A stretch of DNA of 64,000 bases from CBDCFV01 sp965203835 (lineage in GTDB: Bacteria; Chloroflexota; Dehalococcoidia; Lucifugimonadales; UBA3495), in assembly GCA_965203835.1 (NCBI GenBank), contig OZ241919.1, positions 3,596,001 through 3,660,000 of the forward strand, written 5' to 3'. The position numbers were made by a program, and so were the translations under genes. Shown piece by piece: positions 26,329 to 35,052 of the stretch (position 1 is its first letter; each line of letters begins with the position of its first letter). Below the pieces are notes generated by a model. That model had not been told where the DNA came from. It did not search any database and saw only the letters and a program-made list of their open reading frames with translations.

Positions 26329-27087
26329 ATGATGCCGCGATCATCTGAAGCTCCTTTGCCCGTCCCCGAAGATTGGCAGACCGGGCTGGCGATTGTTGCC
26401 CATCCGGACGATCTGGAGTACGGGTCGGCCAGCGCCATAGCAAGGTGGACGGCACAAGGCAAGCACATCGTATATTTGATAGCCAGCCGGGGAGAGGCCG
26501 GTATCGACAGCATCCCGCCTTGGGAGGCAGGCCTCATCAGGGCCCATGAACAGACCAACGCCGCCCGTGTCGTTGGGGTGGATACTGTGGAGTTCATGAG
26601 TTACCCTGATGGCGTTATTGAGTACGGCACGTCGCTGCGCCGGGACATCAGCCGTGCCATACGGCGTCACCGGCCCGACGTGCTGATCACCCTCAGCTAT
26701 AACCTCCAGTTCCCATCCGGCCACCTCAATCAGCCCGACCACCGGGCCGTGGGGCTGGCGGCGTTAGATGCGGCCAAGGATGCCGGCAACCGCTGGATAT
26801 TTCCCGATCTGATGTCGGAGGGCTTGGAGCCGTGGGATGGCGTCCGTTTTGCCATAGTATTCGGCTCCGGCGCCCATACTCGCTCGATAGACGTTTCTGA
26901 CTACTGGGAAGCTGGCATCGCGTCCCTGCGGGAGCACAAGGTCTACTTGGAAACCTTGAGTGACGCAGGGGAGGGTAGTTTCGACTTTCTGAACAAACAC
27001 GGCCGGGAAGCAGGGGAGGCCATCGGGTGCGAGTACGCTTGTTTCGCCGAATTGGTGCTGGTGCACGAACCGTTTGACTCGGGGTAG
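26329..27087 (+). CDS. PIG-L/LmbE-family deacetylase
   Basis: A zinc-dependent de-N-acetylase fold, 252 residues. The metal motif AHPDD is at residues about 24-28, and a later QPDHRAVG supplies the third ligand. SRGEAGID and SYPDGVIE are also family features. Members act on N-acetylglucosaminyl compounds such as mycothiol and bacillithiol precursors or GlcNAc-PI; the substrate here is unknown. It begins eight bases after livF, so it belongs to the transporter transcript and may process the imported compound. It ends three bases from the convergent permease gene. Confidence 0.9.
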   Translation: MMPRSSEAPLPVPEDWQTGLAIVAHPDDLEYGSASAIARWTAQGKHIVYLIASRGEAGIDSIPPWEAGLIRAHEQTNAARVVGVDTVEFMSYPDGVIEYGTSLRRDISRAIRRHRPDVLITLSYNLQFPSGHLNQPDHRAVGLAALDAAKDAGNRWIFPDLMSEGLEPWDGVRFAIVFGSGAHTRSIDVSDYWEAGIASLREHKVYLETLSDAGEGSFDFLNKHGREAGEAIGCEYACFAELVLVHEPFDSG

Positions 27088-27090
27088 GCC

Positions 27091-27891
27091 CTATCTCCTG
27101 GTGGCCCGGCCTTTGAGCGCGGCCAAAGCCATGCCTATGCTGGCGACTCCCACTAGGGCGGTGGCCCCAAGCCCCTTTATCAGCGTCAATGGCTCCCACC
27201 CGTTGGATATGAGCGAGCGCAGCGCGGCAAGCAGATAGGTGACCGGATTGTAGTTGGCTACCTCGCCCAGCCAACCGGTCATGGCTTCCTGCGGCACGAA
27301 CAGCGTTGTCATAAACAGGAAGGGGAAAAATAGCAGGAAGCTGATGTTGACCGCAGAGGCGTTGCCGGTCTTCAAGGCAATGGCATAGGGGAACCCGGCA
27401 TAAATCAGCCCCCACAGGCCGCTCAACAGCATGAATACCAGGATGCCCAAGGGACCGGTTTCAAAGCTGACGCCGACGATAAATCCCATGATGATTACCG
27501 GCACCGTCAGCGCGATAACCAGAGCGAAGTCGGCCACCATAAGTCCCAGCAGCAGCGCCAACCGGTTGACCGGCGTGATAACCAATCGGTCGAAATACCC
27601 GCTCTGGATGTCGGTCACCACGGTAATGGCCCTGGAAACCCCTGTTACCGCGAACAGCACCGCCACCGGAAGCTGGAACGCCAGGTAGTCCAGACCGGGA
27701 ATCCTTTCGGCCATATCCTTCAACGCGCCCACGGTCATCACGTACATGAACACCGGTATGGCCAATGCCGGAATGGTAACCTCGAAGTCCCGGCGCACCG
27801 ACCGGAGCGCCCTCTCGGCAACAGTGGCCGTGTCCCGGATGAAGCGGCCTCTACGGGCCAGCATGGAAGTCCCGGTAACTGTTGTGGACAT
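27091..27891 (-). CDS. ABC-2 type exporter permease
   Basis: A membrane component of a DrrAB-like exporter, 266 residues and six predicted helices. ERIPGLDYLAFQLPVAVLFA, DIQSGYFDRLVITPVNR and PVTYLLAALRSLISNGWEP are typical of the ABC-2 family. It starts three bases after its ATPase gene and is surely its partner. Substrates of this family include drugs, lipids and polysaccharides; nothing here narrows the choice. Confidence 0.92.
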   Translation of the reverse strand: MSTTVTGTSMLARRGRFIRDTATVAERALRSVRRDFEVTIPALAIPVFMYVMTVGALKDMAERIPGLDYLAFQLPVAVLFAVTGVSRAITVVTDIQSGYFDRLVITPVNRLALLLGLMVADFALVIALTVPVIIMGFIVGVSFETGPLGILVFMLLSGLWGLIYAGFPYAIALKTGNASAVNISFLLFFPFLFMTTLFVPQEAMTGWLGEVANYNPVTYLLAALRSLISNGWEPLTLIKGLGATALVGVASIGMALAALKGRATRR

Positions 27892-27894
27892 TCT

Positions 27895-28869
27895 TCAGCT
27901 CTCGATCACAGGCCCAACAACGTTATCGCCGCTTTGCAAACGCCCTCCGGTGACTTGCAGGAACACATCGTCGAGGGTCGGCGTGCGCAGCGTAAGTTCC
28001 TGTACCCGCGTTCCCTCATGGTCTAACGTCAGGGCTACGGCGCTGATTAACGTCGCCCCGTTGGACACGCTGGCAGTGAGTTCTTGACCGAGAACATCGA
28101 CGCGGGACACTTCCGGGATTCTGTTCAGAGCCTGTACCGCCCTGTCAACCTCGCCATCCACCTTGATTACAATCAGGTCTGAACCGGTGGCCCGCTTCAA
28201 ATCGGCGGGCGTACCCTGGGCCGCCAGCCTGCCCCGGTCGATGATTCCGACCCGGTGCGCCAGTGCGTCGGCCTCCTCCAGGTACTGGGTGGTGAGGAAG
28301 ATAGTCACTCCCAGCCCGGAATTGATGCCCCTGACCTCGTCCCAGATGCGCGAACGGCTGACGGGGTCAAGCCCCGTAGTCGGCTCGTCCAGGAACAGGA
28401 CCTGTGGATTGTGAATAAGTGCGGCCGCCAGGTCCAACCGGCGCTTCATGCCGCCGGAGTAGGTGGCGATCATCCGGTCCATGGCGCTTCCGATGTCCAC
28501 CAAGCCGGACAATTCGGCGATGCGCCGGTCAGCCTCCCGCCGGGAAAGGCCGTACAGCCGGCCTTGAAGGCGCAGCAGTTCCCGCCCGGTCTGCTTGTCG
28601 TCCAGGGAGGCGTCCTGCTGGGCTACGCCGATGCGAAGGCGCACTTCGTTTGGCTCCCGCAGCACGTCATACCCGGCCACCCGGATTTCACCGGCGGTGG
28701 GGGTGAGCAGAGTAATCAACATGCGGATCACCGTGGTCTTGCCGGCGCCGTTGGGACCCAGAAACCCGAAAATCTCGCCTTGGTGAACGCCCAAGTCCAC
28801 CCCGTCAACGGCCTTTACCGATCCGAATGTCCTCACCAACCCCTCGGCGTATATGGCGTCGTCGCTCAT
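27895..28869 (-). CDS. DrrA-like ABC exporter ATPase
   Basis: The nucleotide-binding half of the exporter, 324 residues. Walker A is GPNGAGKTT, the signature is YSGGMKRRLDLAAA and Walker B is VLFLDEPTTGLDP. The switch region TTQYLEEAD has Gln in place of His, as is usual for daunorubicin-resistance ATPases. The C-terminal 90 residues form the accessory domain of the DrrA group. It is the upstream gene of the pair. Confidence 0.94.
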   Translation of the reverse strand: MSDDAIYAEGLVRTFGSVKAVDGVDLGVHQGEIFGFLGPNGAGKTTVIRMLITLLTPTAGEIRVAGYDVLREPNEVRLRIGVAQQDASLDDKQTGRELLRLQGRLYGLSRREADRRIAELSGLVDIGSAMDRMIATYSGGMKRRLDLAAALIHNPQVLFLDEPTTGLDPVSRSRIWDEVRGINSGLGVTIFLTTQYLEEADALAHRVGIIDRGRLAAQGTPADLKRATGSDLIVIKVDGEVDRAVQALNRIPEVSRVDVLGQELTASVSNGATLISAVALTLDHEGTRVQELTLRTPTLDDVFLQVTGGRLQSGDNVVGPVIES

Positions 28870-28888
28870 GGTTAAGCCGGTCGCTCTC

Positions 28889-30037
28889 TTAACCTTCTAC
28901 CGGATCGGTTGAGGGTGGTTCAGGGGTTTCCTCGTCCTGCCCATCCAGGTTGGCAACTTCTTCCAAGTCCGCCGGCGCAATGGGGCTGTTCCACTCTTGG
29001 GCCAAGTAAACAATGATGTCCTTGCCCATCGCCACCAAGGGCGGACCCAGGATCACTCCCCAGAGTCCAAAGTAATTGCTCGCTATCACAATCACCATGA
29101 TCACCGCGATAGGATGCATCTTGAGAGTGTTGCCCTGAATCCTGGGGACCAGAAGGGTGTTTTCCAGAAGTTGAACGACCAAGTACAACAGGATCACCCA
29201 AAGGACTTTGTCCGGAGCAGTAGCCAGGGTTACCAGGACGCCGACCGCTCCGCCGATCCATGGCCCTATGATGGGCACCAACTCGGTCAACCCGGCGACG
29301 ATGCCCAGGACAAAGGCGAAAGGCACTCCCAGCAGCAACAGCCCGACCGTTATGATGACCCCGACGATCAGACCCAGGGCCAGTTGACCCCGGATGTATC
29401 CGCCCAGCGTCCGGTCCACTATGTCGAGGATGTCCCGCAGGTGGGCGCGTAATTCAGAAGGAAAGGGTGTGTAGAGGGATGCCTTGATCGGCCCTGAGTC
29501 TTTCATCAGGTAGAAAATCAGCACGGGTGCGGTGGCCAGTCCCAGGATGAAGGCAAAGGACCCGGAGATGACGCCAAGCGTCTGGGAAAATACATTCCAA
29601 GCCGCCCGGCCTACGATGCCGCCTGCGTTGGCCAACGTATCCTCCGCAGAGTCCCGAATATTGTCGGGAATGAGGTCTGCGTACTCGGCAATCCAGCCTT
29701 CCAAAGTGATGCGGGAAGAGTTCAGGAAGCTGGGAAATCCCTCGATGAACCGTTGACCTTGGTGGATAGTGGGAGGAATCACCAGAGCCAGGGCACCGAC
29801 CAGAACGCCCAGGCCGGCCAGGAAGATAATCCCTATGGCGATACCCCGGCTCAGGCCGGGACGGTGGCGGCGCCAAGGCATTGCCCGCTCCAGAAGCCGG
29901 GCCACTGGAAGGAGCACGTAGGCGATAACGACACTGATGCCCAGGGTCAGCAACACGCTGCCCAGCAGGTATAACACCGCCAGAGTAACAACCACCAATG
30001 CGGCTGCGGCCAGCAATAGGAAACGCTTACGTCTCAT
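28889..30037 (-). CDS. AI-2E family membrane protein
   Basis: A PerM/YdiK/TqsA-like protein, about 382 residues from this start (MRRKRFLLLAAAA); an ATG four codons earlier (30049) is also possible. It has eight helices with the long central soluble part typical of the family (PPTIHQGQRFIEGFPSFLNS and so on) and the conserved stretch FVLGIVAGLTELVPIIGPWI. The C-terminus is acidic (EEVANLDGQDEETPEPPSTD). Family members export AI-2, indole derivatives or act as sodium/proton antiporters; the role here is open. Confidence 0.9.
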   Translation of the reverse strand: MRRKRFLLLAAAALVVVTLAVLYLLGSVLLTLGISVVIAYVLLPVARLLERAMPWRRHRPGLSRGIAIGIIFLAGLGVLVGALALVIPPTIHQGQRFIEGFPSFLNSSRITLEGWIAEYADLIPDNIRDSAEDTLANAGGIVGRAAWNVFSQTLGVISGSFAFILGLATAPVLIFYLMKDSGPIKASLYTPFPSELRAHLRDILDIVDRTLGGYIRGQLALGLIVGVIITVGLLLLGVPFAFVLGIVAGLTELVPIIGPWIGGAVGVLVTLATAPDKVLWVILLYLVVQLLENTLLVPRIQGNTLKMHPIAVIMVIVIASNYFGLWGVILGPPLVAMGKDIIVYLAQEWNSPIAPADLEEVANLDGQDEETPEPPSTDPVEG

Positions 30038-30290
30038 GTTCCATTCCATTCAGTGCTAAATCAGGGATAGCATTGTGGGACGAACCGGATGAGGAACGCA
30101 ATCGGGTAGTGTCATGATTTTTGTCCAAAAGCGATTGGAAACAACATGAAATAGAGGGCCGTCGCTTGGAGCGTCCGCCGGACCAGTCCCCGTAAAATAT
30201 CACCGGGATACGGCCAACGGTTTGAACCTTGACAGCGAGCCCGTGCGGCATGGACTTATCCCGCATGAAGTTATCCGGGAGGTGAACGGC

Positions 30291-30740
30291 GTGGCGCAGA
30301 GTATGGCAGAGACGGTGGAGGACTACTTGGCGGAACTGACTGAGGAGCGCCGGCGGGCTATCGCAGAGGTGCGCGCAACGGTCTTGGACCATTTGCCGGA
30401 CGGCTACCACGAGACCATGCAGCACGGCATGATCAGCTACGTCGTGCCGTTGGAGACGTACCCTGTTACCTACAACAGGCTGCCGCTGGTCTACGCGGCC
30501 TTGGCCTCCCAGAAGAATTACATGTCTTTGTATTTGATGAACATATATGCCGAAACCGGTGCCGAACAATGGTTTGTGGATGGGTTCAAGGCGCGGGGCA
30601 AGCGGCTGAACATGGGCAAGTCCTGTGTTCGTTTCAAGAAATCGGATGACCTTCCGATGGACCTCGTAGGCATGGCAATCGCCCGTACATCCTTGGCCCA
30701 ATTTATAGAATTGTACGAGATGTCCCGGCGCAAGGCTTAG
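30291..30740 (+). CDS. DUF1801-family protein
   Basis: 149 residues from a GTG that is eight bases after GGGAGG. The frame extends upstream to 30222 but that part has no support. VEDYLAELTEERRRAIAEVR, ETMQHGMISYVVP and ASQKNYMSLYLMNIY match the DUF1801/YdhG-like fold, whose function is not known. There is no signal peptide. It stands between a divergent membrane-protein gene and the lipoprotein gene downstream. Confidence 0.85.
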   Translation: MAQSMAETVEDYLAELTEERRRAIAEVRATVLDHLPDGYHETMQHGMISYVVPLETYPVTYNRLPLVYAALASQKNYMSLYLMNIYAETGAEQWFVDGFKARGKRLNMGKSCVRFKKSDDLPMDLVGMAIARTSLAQFIELYEMSRRKA

Positions 30741-30919
30741 CTGGAACCCGGTCCGTTCCTTGGCTGAAACCGCTTTACACCCTGGTCCGGGACGCCGACA
30801 TGAACAAAACCGCCGAAAGTCCTCTGTGCGTACTGTAAGTGTCATTGAGCAGAGCTTGTATGATTGAAGGTACATCAGCAGCTTGCAAATGATGGATTAC
30901 TTGATTTGGGAGGGTTGAA

Positions 30920-32302
30920 GTGAAAGATGTGAAAAAGGCGATCTGTCTTGTAATAGCGATGGTCTTAGCATCCGCAATTCTTATTGGCTGTGGCAACGAT
31001 TCCGACGTTGCGGAACAGCCGGCCAAGGAAACAGGCTCTGCTTCTGCAGCCGAAGCCGCCGTGACCACCGAACTCCCAATGGCGGCAGCCACCGAAGTCC
31101 CTGCAGCCGCTCCCACCGAAGCGCCGAAGGCTGCGCCTACTAAAGCGCCGATGGCTGCACCCACCGAAGCGCCAAAGGCTGTACCTACGGAAGCGCCGAT
31201 GGCCGCTGCGACCGAAGCCCCCCAGGCTATGCCCACCGAAGCTCCGATGGCTGCCCCCAAGTCAGGCGGAGATATGGAGCTTCCGGCGGAATGTGCCCCC
31301 GGCGGCATGATCGACGACGTGGCAGTGGTCTCGACGTGCAATACGCAGGCCATGCAACAGGTCAAGAGTTTGTCCTTCGAAGGGGAATTCAATCTGATGG
31401 CTGTTTTCCCCGTCGAGGGCGCCGGAGCGCCCCCAGGGCAGGGCGTCATGCGGTTGAGCGGGGCCGCCGTCCTGCCGGAGGAAAAATTCAGGTTCAGTGT
31501 CTTCATGAGTCCTGATGGGCGAGAGATAGAGATAAATGGGGTAATCGTCGAAGGCGATACCTATATGCAGGACCCTGAATCAAAGTTATGGGTCAAGGGA
31601 GGTACTCCCGACGACTCCCTGCAAGTAATACAACTGGTGGGACTGATTCACCAGCCGGGCGACGTCGAAGGAACTCTGAAGGAGTCCATAGACCTTGCGG
31701 ACGGGACAAAGGGCTATGTGATTACCTACGGCCCCATGATAGTGGAAACCGGGATGGAGGGGTTTGGATTTCCTGGCAGCACCCTGGTCAAGGTGGTGGG
31801 GGCTGATGACTTTTCGACCAAGGAGGTCAGGGTAGGCATCGAAGACCCGGACGGCGAAACGCGCGACATCATCACCATCAGCTACAGCGGATACAATGAG
31901 CCTTATGAAATCGGACCGCCCGCGGAATATATTACTCTGCCGGACGACTCAAGCATGTCGGGAGGCTCTATGGGTCCCGGAACTCCCGGAGCGCCTACGG
32001 TTGTGGGATTCGCCAAGAACGGAACGGGCGATGTCGAAGTGACGTTCAGTGAACCGGTCAACGTCGACGGCGAGGTGGAGCTTTATGTCCTGGACCCCCA
32101 GACCGGCGGCTGGGGTCTTCCCCTCATCGGCGGCAGCGGCACTGACACCCTCATATTTGACGCGGACGCAGCGGGCAGACCTGCGCTGGTCGTTGGCGAG
32201 AGCCGGATAGGCGGCATCACTTTCCCGACTCCGGACTCTGAGATAAGGGACTTGGACGGGGCCAGGCCGATATTGGACTTCGATCCTTGGACCTACGAAT
32301 AG
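30920..32302 (+). CDS. Secreted lipoprotein with TEAP-type repeats
   Basis: 460 residues. The signal peptide ends in the lipobox LIGC (GTG start behind GGGAGGG). Residues about 45-115 are an eight-residue repeat of the type TEAPMAAP, a flexible linker rich in Pro, Ala, Thr and Glu. The next 200 residues resemble a LppX/LolA-like curved beta sheet (VKSLSFEGEFNLMAVF, GDTYMQDPESKLWVKGG), a fold that shelters lipids. The last 100 residues read as an Ig-like or Big-type domain (VVGFAKNGTGDVEVTFSEPV). A strong terminator follows. The function as a lipid carrier is only an inference. Confidence 0.8.
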   Translation: MKDVKKAICLVIAMVLASAILIGCGNDSDVAEQPAKETGSASAAEAAVTTELPMAAATEVPAAAPTEAPKAAPTKAPMAAPTEAPKAVPTEAPMAAATEAPQAMPTEAPMAAPKSGGDMELPAECAPGGMIDDVAVVSTCNTQAMQQVKSLSFEGEFNLMAVFPVEGAGAPPGQGVMRLSGAAVLPEEKFRFSVFMSPDGREIEINGVIVEGDTYMQDPESKLWVKGGTPDDSLQVIQLVGLIHQPGDVEGTLKESIDLADGTKGYVITYGPMIVETGMEGFGFPGSTLVKVVGADDFSTKEVRVGIEDPDGETRDIITISYSGYNEPYEIGPPAEYITLPDDSSMSGGSMGPGTPGAPTVVGFAKNGTGDVEVTFSEPVNVDGEVELYVLDPQTGGWGLPLIGGSGTDTLIFDADAAGRPALVVGESRIGGITFPTPDSEIRDLDGARPILDFDPWTYE

Positions 32303-32332
32303 CGGCATCAACCCCAGTTCAAGGTTACAAGT

Positions 32333-32368
32333 AGCCGGGCACCCTTTAAGGATGCCCGGCTGCTTTTG
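32333..32368 (+). terminator. Rho-independent terminator after the lipoprotein gene
   Basis: AGCCGGGCA (32333-32341) pairs perfectly with TGCCCGGCT (32353-32361) over an 11-base loop. GCTTTTG follows. It stands 30 bases after the lipoprotein stop and before the convergent YtxH gene. Confidence 0.9.
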
Positions 32369-32410
32369 TCCACTAAGGTCTGGGCGTGCTCGCCAGCACT
32401 CGGTTAGTTG

Positions 32411-32668
32411 TTAGCTGCTGGGAATGGAACGGTCGATTTCGGCGTCTTCGTAGTCGTCGCTGGCATTGCCGCGGTTCCGCAGGTTGCCGACATACGAGCC
32501 GGCCCTCTGCCGCAAGTCATCCGCCCGTTGCCGCAACTCGGCGGCCCTGGCTGCCACCATTTCGCGGGTCTCCCTGCCCGACTTGGGAGCCAAAAGCAGC
32601 GCGGCGGCAACGCCAACCAAGGCGCCGGCAATGAATCCGGTAATGAGCTTGTTGTTGTCTGAACCCAT
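32411..32668 (-). CDS. YtxH-domain protein
   Basis: 85 residues from an ATG with AGGAGGT seven bases upstream; the frame runs on to 32788 but the site fixes this start. The N-terminal membrane helix ITGFIAGALVGVAAALLLAP and the following KSGRETREM are the YtxH signature. The rest is a charged helix (AAELRQRADDLRQRAGSYVG) and an acidic tail. Such proteins are often linked to envelope or general stress; here a good promoter lies upstream. Confidence 0.88.
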   Translation of the reverse strand: MGSDNNKLITGFIAGALVGVAAALLLAPKSGRETREMVAARAAELRQRADDLRQRAGSYVGNLRNRGNASDDYEDAEIDRSIPSS

Positions 32669-32759
32669 TGTCAAACCTCCTGTATTTGGTTTAATCCGTT
32701 GGGGTCTACAGTAACTCTTATAAGTGGTTTCTGAGGACTCCCTAACGTTCTCCATATAA

Positions 32760-32788
32760 ATATTATCAAGAGAGCAAGGGGTAGGCAA
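32760..32788 (-). promoter_or_regulatory. Candidate promoter for the YtxH gene
   Basis: On the minus strand TTGCCT (32788-32783) is 17 bases from TAATAT (32765-32760). Transcription would start about 85 bases before the YtxH start. A second perfect TATAAT is at 32859-32854 with a weaker -35. The 280-base gap between cbiH and this gene holds nothing else I can name. Confidence 0.5.
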
Positions 32789-32946
32789 GTGTTTACGATG
32801 TCCCGATTCGTTGAAGACCGAATGGAATCAACGATGAACGTGGCTGCTTTGTCATTATAGCGGAGATTGAGGGAAATAAACCGCGATTTGAGGAGACTAT
32901 TCCAACGACTTGTACAAAGCAACTGTTGGAGAAAGAGGCCATTTCA

Positions 32947-33705
32947 TTAGCGTTCGCTGGCTCGGTAACCCCTGGGGGTCGCCATGCGGCTGCCGTGGAC
33001 GTAGGTGGTGGAGTTGCCGATTACCACGGTAGTAACCATGTCGATGGACTCGTAGCTCTGTTCCAGCGTTTCCAGGTCGGTGACGTTCACTTGTTGCCCC
33101 GGACGGAAGGCATCCCGGACGATGCCCACCGGCGTGCTGCCCGCGCGGTGTTCCATCAGGATGCGTCGGGCCTCGGGTAGTTGCCACCGGCGGGTGCGGC
33201 TGCGGGGGTTGTAAAGGGCTACGACGAAATCGCCCCAAGCGGCGGCCTCCAAGCGTCGGCTGATGGCCTCCCACGGCGTCAACAGGTCGCTGAGACTGAT
33301 GGCGCAAAAGTCCTGCATCAAGGGTGCGCCCAACAGGGCCGCCGCGGCCTGCATGGCGGAAACGCCCGGTACGGTCTCGACCAGCGGGTTCATCCCGTCC
33401 CATCCTCGGTCTGCTAAAACCTGGAACACCGGGCCGGACATGCCGTAAATGCCGGCGTCTCCCGAAGACACAACCGCAACCGTTCGCCCGGACGACGCCA
33501 GGTCCACTGCCCTGGTCGCCCGTTCCATCTCTTGGCCCAACTCCATGACGACCAACTCTTTCCCCGACAACACCATACCGGCTTGGTCGATGTATGCACG
33601 ATACCCCACCACAGCCTCGGCCTCTTCCAAGGCCGCCAGAGCCTCGGCGGTCAGGTGATGCGGCCCTCCGGGGCCCAGTCCTACCAAGTACAGCTTGCCG
33701 CTCAT
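32947..33705 (-). CDS. cbiH: Precorrin-3B/cobalt-factor III C17-methyltransferase
   Basis: A SAM-dependent ring-contracting methyltransferase of corrin synthesis, 252 residues. The N-terminal KLYLVGLGPGGPHHLTAEAL, VVSSGDAGIYGMSGP, VPGVSAMQAAAALLGAPL and VALYNPRSRTRRWQ are all CobJ/CbiH features. It is the last gene of the cobalamin run, 48 bases after cbiG. The C-terminal YVHGSRMATPRGY matches the usual 'MxTPRGY' ending. Confidence 0.95.
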   Translation of the reverse strand: MSGKLYLVGLGPGGPHHLTAEALAALEEAEAVVGYRAYIDQAGMVLSGKELVVMELGQEMERATRAVDLASSGRTVAVVSSGDAGIYGMSGPVFQVLADRGWDGMNPLVETVPGVSAMQAAAALLGAPLMQDFCAISLSDLLTPWEAISRRLEAAAWGDFVVALYNPRSRTRRWQLPEARRILMEHRAGSTPVGIVRDAFRPGQQVNVTDLETLEQSYESIDMVTTVVIGNSTTYVHGSRMATPRGYRASER

Positions 33706-33753
33706 ATCAGAGACCGGACTTCGGCGCGGGAGCGTCGTTTGACGTGTGGACGG

Positions 33754-35043
33754 TTAACGACATGCTTCCCTGCCTGCATCAGCAAACGCCTGCCCCCAGG
33801 TTCCCGCCTGCGCGGGAAAGACGAAGGTGGGGGGTATGCGCGCGACTGCTATGGTGGCCCTGGTGGTCTTTTTTCTTGTGACCAGCAACTCCTCCGCTCC
33901 GGAAGCCAGTAGTGCGGCCGGTTCTGACACCCCCCAGATGCCGAGCAGTCTGTGGGCTGTTTCGGACGGAGTGGGCCTTAACCTGGCGTTCCTGCCTCCC
34001 ACTCTGGCGTTCCCGCCCCCTACTATGTCGTTCCCACCCCTCACTCCGTCATTCCCGCCCCCTACTCCGTCATTCCCGCGCAAGCGAGAATCCACGTGGT
34101 CTTGAAACACGGAGTTCAACTCGTCGCCGCTGTAACAGTGCACCGGCACGCCCAACCTCTCCGCCAACGACACGATGCCCACCTCGTCTCGTTTCAGTTC
34201 CGCTGTGGCAATGCACTTGACGCTGTCCTTGCAAAGATTGTGGCTGCTCAGGGTTTCGTCAAGGAGTTGTTCCAATTCTTCCTCTGGCACGCCTCGGCGG
34301 CAGCCCAACCCGACGACCAGGCTTCTGGGCCGGTATATGACTACGTGCTTCTCTGCCAAGGTTGAAGGCCAGGCGCCCGGTCCGTCGGGGCTGAGCGAAT
34401 CTGTAATCACCAGCGCTGCGGTGCACGATGACCCCGCTAAGCCCTTCAACGAGTGGAATACCTGAATGTTGTTGGGCAGAGGTCTGTCCTGTTGCCGCCA
34501 AGCGGGTTCCCCGGAATCCTGGTACACCCCGACAGGTTCTCCATTCACCACCGCCGCGCTGGCGCGGGTGACCGTCAAGGAGTCGGCGTCCACCTTCCAT
34601 CCGAACTCCCTTCCCAGCAGGTCCACCGCCAATACGCCGTTGACCTCCGACGCCGACGTTACCACGGCTGTCGCGCCCAATAGGGAGGCTGTTTGTTGGG
34701 CGAGGCGGTCGCCGCCGCCGACGTGACCGGAAAGCAGGCTTACCGCGAACCGGCCCGCCTCATCCACGCAGACAACGGCGGGGTCGCGGTGCTTGTGCCC
34801 CAAGCAAGGGGCCAGCAGCCTCACTGCGGCGCCCACCGGCATGAAGAGGACCAGTTGCCGGTGGTCCAGAAAGGCTTGCTGCACCACCGGCTTGGCGGGC
34901 AGGTCGAACGGAACGGCGCTATCCCCAGGTTCCAGGAAGCGCCTGTCGATATATAGAGCGGAGTCCGAATCAATGGAGCCCGCCAAGGCACGACCGAGGG
35001 CCGCGCCCCGCCGTGATATAGCCACTATCCCAGTCGAGGTCAC
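33754..35043 (-). CDS. cbiG: CbiG (cobalt-precorrin-5A hydrolase) with translated repeat array
   Basis: Opens the delta-lactone of cobalt-precorrin-5A and releases acetaldehyde in the anaerobic route. The central part has MPVGAAVRLLAPCL and SLLSGHVGGGDRLAQQTASL. The C-terminal domain has VVGLGCRRGVPEEELEQLL and SVSEPAALL-like SEPAALLASGAEELLVTRKK. Between GDELNSVF and PSETAHRLLG, where other CbiG proteins have a short loop, about 37 residues of glycine/asparagine-rich sequence are added at residues 317-353; these come from a repeat array. A second repeat forms the C-terminal tail (PTFVFPAQAGTWG). All family motifs remain, so it is probably functional. Confidence 0.93.
   Translation of the reverse strand: MTSTGIVAISRRGAALGRALAGSIDSDSALYIDRRFLEPGDSAVPFDLPAKPVVQQAFLDHRQLVLFMPVGAAVRLLAPCLGHKHRDPAVVCVDEAGRFAVSLLSGHVGGGDRLAQQTASLLGATAVVTSASEVNGVLAVDLLGREFGWKVDADSLTVTRASAAVVNGEPVGVYQDSGEPAWRQQDRPLPNNIQVFHSLKGLAGSSCTAALVITDSLSPDGPGAWPSTLAEKHVVIYRPRSLVVGLGCRRGVPEEELEQLLDETLSSHNLCKDSVKCIATAELKRDEVGIVSLAERLGVPVHCYSGDELNSVFQDHVDSRLRGNDGVGGGNDGVRGGNDIVGGGNARVGGRNARLRPTPSETAHRLLGIWGVSEPAALLASGAEELLVTRKKTTRATIAVARIPPTFVFPAQAGTWGQAFADAGREACR
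33801..33819 (+). repeat. Palindromic repeat forming the CbiG C-terminal tail
   Basis: TTCCCGCCTGCGCGGGAAA, the reverse-facing form of the core, overlaps the end of cbiG and is read as VFPAQAGT in the coding frame. It extends the protein by about 20 residues past the end of the conserved domain. Confidence 0.85.
33985..34091 (+). repeat. Palindromic repeat with four 21-bp half-units inside cbiG
   Basis: The core (GCGCAAG variant) is at 34072-34091. To its left are four tandem units of exactly 21 bp starting GGCGTTCC, GGCGTTCCC, GTCGTTCCC and GTCATTCCC. On the coding strand they give VDSRLRGND then seven-residue repeats of the form GNDxVGG. The total length is a multiple of three, so cbiG stays open. 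Confidence 0.94.
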
Positions 35044-35052
35044 GGACCGTCG

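Noticed and set aside
33985..34091. Possible CRISPR-like array inside cbiG
   Set aside because: The units are 21-bp in-frame codon repeats with no unique spacers.
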